This document shows, piece after piece, positions 4,147-5,213 of a stretch of 5,213 bases of DNA. Origin of the DNA: CAZFAT01 sp964517075. Its GTDB lineage: Bacteria > Acidobacteriota > Vicinamibacteria > Vicinamibacterales > SCN-69-37. The stretch covers positions 1 through 5,213 of the forward strand of contig CAZFAT010000029.1 in NCBI GenBank assembly GCA_964517075.1, written 5' to 3'. Position 1 is the first letter of the stretch. Every line of letters starts with the position of its first letter. The notes beneath the pieces are model-generated. The model was not told where the DNA came from, did no database searches, and saw only the letters and a list, made by a program, of their open reading frames with translations. The translations under genes and the position numbers were made by a program.

Positions 4147-5213
4147 CTACGGCAGCGTCACCCCGTCCCAGATCCGGATCCGATCGATCACGTCCCAGGG
4201 CGCCAGTCGATCGAGCACCTCGGCCCCCCCGACCACGCGACCAAACGCCGTATAGCGCCCGTCGAGGTGCGGCTGCGGCGACAGCGTGATGAACCATTGA
4301 CTGCCGGCCGTGTCCCGCCAGTCGAGCGCCATCCCCAACGTGCCGCGCAGGTAAGGCACCGGGCTCAGTTCATCACGCATCGTGTACCCGGGGCCGCCTT
4401 CCCCATCCCCGCGCGTATCGCCGGCCTGCACGACGAACGCCGGCACGATCCGGTGGATCTTCATGCCGTCGAACAACCCCGCCCGCACCTGATCGATGAA
4501 GATCTGGCTCGTGACGGCGCCCTCCACGACGTTGAGCTGGACCTCGATGACACCGTGGCGGGTGTCGATCAGCGCGCGTGGTGAATACGCCGGGTGCAGG
4601 AGCTGGGGGGACTCGAAGAACTCGGGCGGCCGGATGAGCGGCGCCGGGCGCTGCGGCGCCGCGCCGGGTTGCCCGAGCCGGGTGAGCAGCCGCGCCGTGC
4701 GCCAGCGGACGGGCCAGTCGCGATCGGCCAGGCCGCGGCGAATCGCGGCAAGCGCCTCGTCGCCGCCGTACTTCGACAGCGCCTCGAGCGCGGCCCATCG
4801 CGCCGTGTAGGTGACATCACTCTCCCCGCGGGTGTAGGCGGTCACGAGGCGCGTCACGCCGCCGCCGGGCCGGGTCTCGCCGATCAACCGCGCCGCGGTG
4901 GCGCGCACGACGAAGTCCGGCGTCTCGAGGGCGGCGAACAGCCGAGGGGTCAGGCTCGCCGCCTTGACCGCGGCGAGGGCCTCGAGCGCCGGCCCCTGCA
5001 CGCGCACATCGGTGTCCTCCGTCAGCTCCTCGATCGCGCCGGTGGCGATCTCGGGGGACAGCGTCGCCAGCACGCCCGCCAGCGCCGCTCGCACGGACCA
5101 GTCCGGGTCGCGGCCGATCCCGGAGAGGACCACCAGGAATCCGTCGCGGTTGATGCGGCCCGCCGCGATCAGCGCCGCCGCGCGAACCGCGGGGGACGGA
5201 TGCGTGAGCAGAT
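4147..5213 (-). CDS. HEAT-repeat protein with C-terminal cyclophilin-type peptidyl-prolyl isomerase (5' end beyond the window)
   Basis: The frame is open to the right edge, so the N-terminus is missing; the internal GTG at 5133 is not a credible start because HEAT-like sequence continues upstream (PSPAVRAAALIAAGRI). In the 354 residues seen, about 1-180 form HEAT-like helical repeats with recurring D-x-x-V-R-x-x-A units (DWSVRAALA, DVRVQGPALEAL, DFVVRATAARLI, DWPVRWRTARLL), a protein-interaction scaffold. A Pro-rich linker leads to a cyclophilin domain at about 213-354. There HRIVPAFVVQAGD (253-265) aligns with the CypA active-site strand, giving Arg254, Phe259 and Gln262, and SQWFITL and HLDGRYTAFG follow. 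His315 replaces the CypA Trp121, as in many bacterial cyclophilins. The domain should catalyse cis-trans isomerisation of X-Pro bonds. The TAG stop at 4149-4147 directly abuts the T-tract of the convergent terminator. Cellular location is unknown because the N-terminus is absent. Confidence 0.9.
   Translation of the reverse strand, partial: LLTHPSPAVRAAALIAAGRINRDGFLVVLSGIGRDPDWSVRAALAGVLATLSPEIATGAIEELTEDTDVRVQGPALEALAAVKAASLTPRLFAALETPDFVVRATAARLIGETRPGGGVTRLVTAYTRGESDVTYTARWAALEALSKYGGDEALAAIRRGLADRDWPVRWRTARLLTRLGQPGAAPQRPAPLIRPPEFFESPQLLHPAYSPRALIDTRHGVIEVQLNVVEGAVTSQIFIDQVRAGLFDGMKIHRIVPAFVVQAGDTRGDGEGGPGYTMRDELSPVPYLRGTLGMALDWRDTAGSQWFITLSPQPHLDGRYTAFGRVVGGAEVLDRLAPWDVIDRIRIWDGVTLP

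Noticed and set aside
3858..4297. Open frames on both strands crossing the micro-ORF and the terminator
   Set aside because: They run through the terminator stem, the T-tract and the end of the convergent cyclophilin gene, and their products are low-complexity Arg/Pro/Ala sequences typical of chance frames in GC-rich DNA.
1..5213. Insertion sequences, CRISPR arrays, tRNA genes, attachment sites
   Set aside because: No transposase motifs, regular repeat-spacer pattern, cloverleaf or long terminal repeats were seen on either strand.

Overview
The window is GC-rich bacterial DNA with compact gene spacing and G/C-ending codons in the clear genes. It carries conserved housekeeping genes plus one compact transcription unit that I cannot assign to a known family. 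The tgt-yajC-secD order is widespread in bacteria. A HEAT-repeat/cyclophilin fusion and two GTG starts (tgt, ddl) in a GC-rich genome would fit a soil Acidobacteriota-like organism, but that placement is inference and no marker here proves it.

Layout, left to right. Positions 1-2364, minus strand, hold the end of a tight operon, transcribed in the order tgt (queuosine tRNA modification), yajC and secD (Sec translocon accessory subunits). The gaps are 12 and 3 bases, and secD runs off the left edge. An 84-base divergent intergenic region (2365-2448) contains a perfect TATAAT on the plus strand and leads into ddl (2449-3603, plus), a D-alanine--D-alanine ligase for peptidoglycan precursors.

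Positions 3604-4146, plus strand, are the most interesting part. A strong sigma70-type promoter (TTGACA, 16-base spacer, CATAAT at 3667-3694) is followed by about 340 bases without a convincing conventional gene. This stretch is full of well-formed hairpins (3703-3778, 3813-3863, 3898-3933, 3945-3986). It ends at a near-perfect Shine-Dalgarno sequence, a 17-codon ORF for a Lys/Gly-rich peptide (MAKKAAKGGKKKGGKKR) and an intrinsic terminator. The unit looks like one transcript of about 445 nt: a structured RNA or long regulatory leader that also encodes a tiny, very basic peptide. I recognise neither the RNA nor the peptide.

Positions 4147-5213, minus strand, hold the C-terminal 354 residues of a protein with N-terminal HEAT-like repeats and a C-terminal cyclophilin-type peptidyl-prolyl isomerase domain. 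It converges on the small unit, and the hairpin at 4120-4138 probably terminates both transcripts.

Functionally, secD/yajC (protein export), ddl (cell wall) and the prolyl isomerase (folding) touch envelope biogenesis or protein maturation, but nothing shows that they are co-regulated. The structured-leader/micro-ORF unit has its own promoter and terminator and appears independent of its neighbours.
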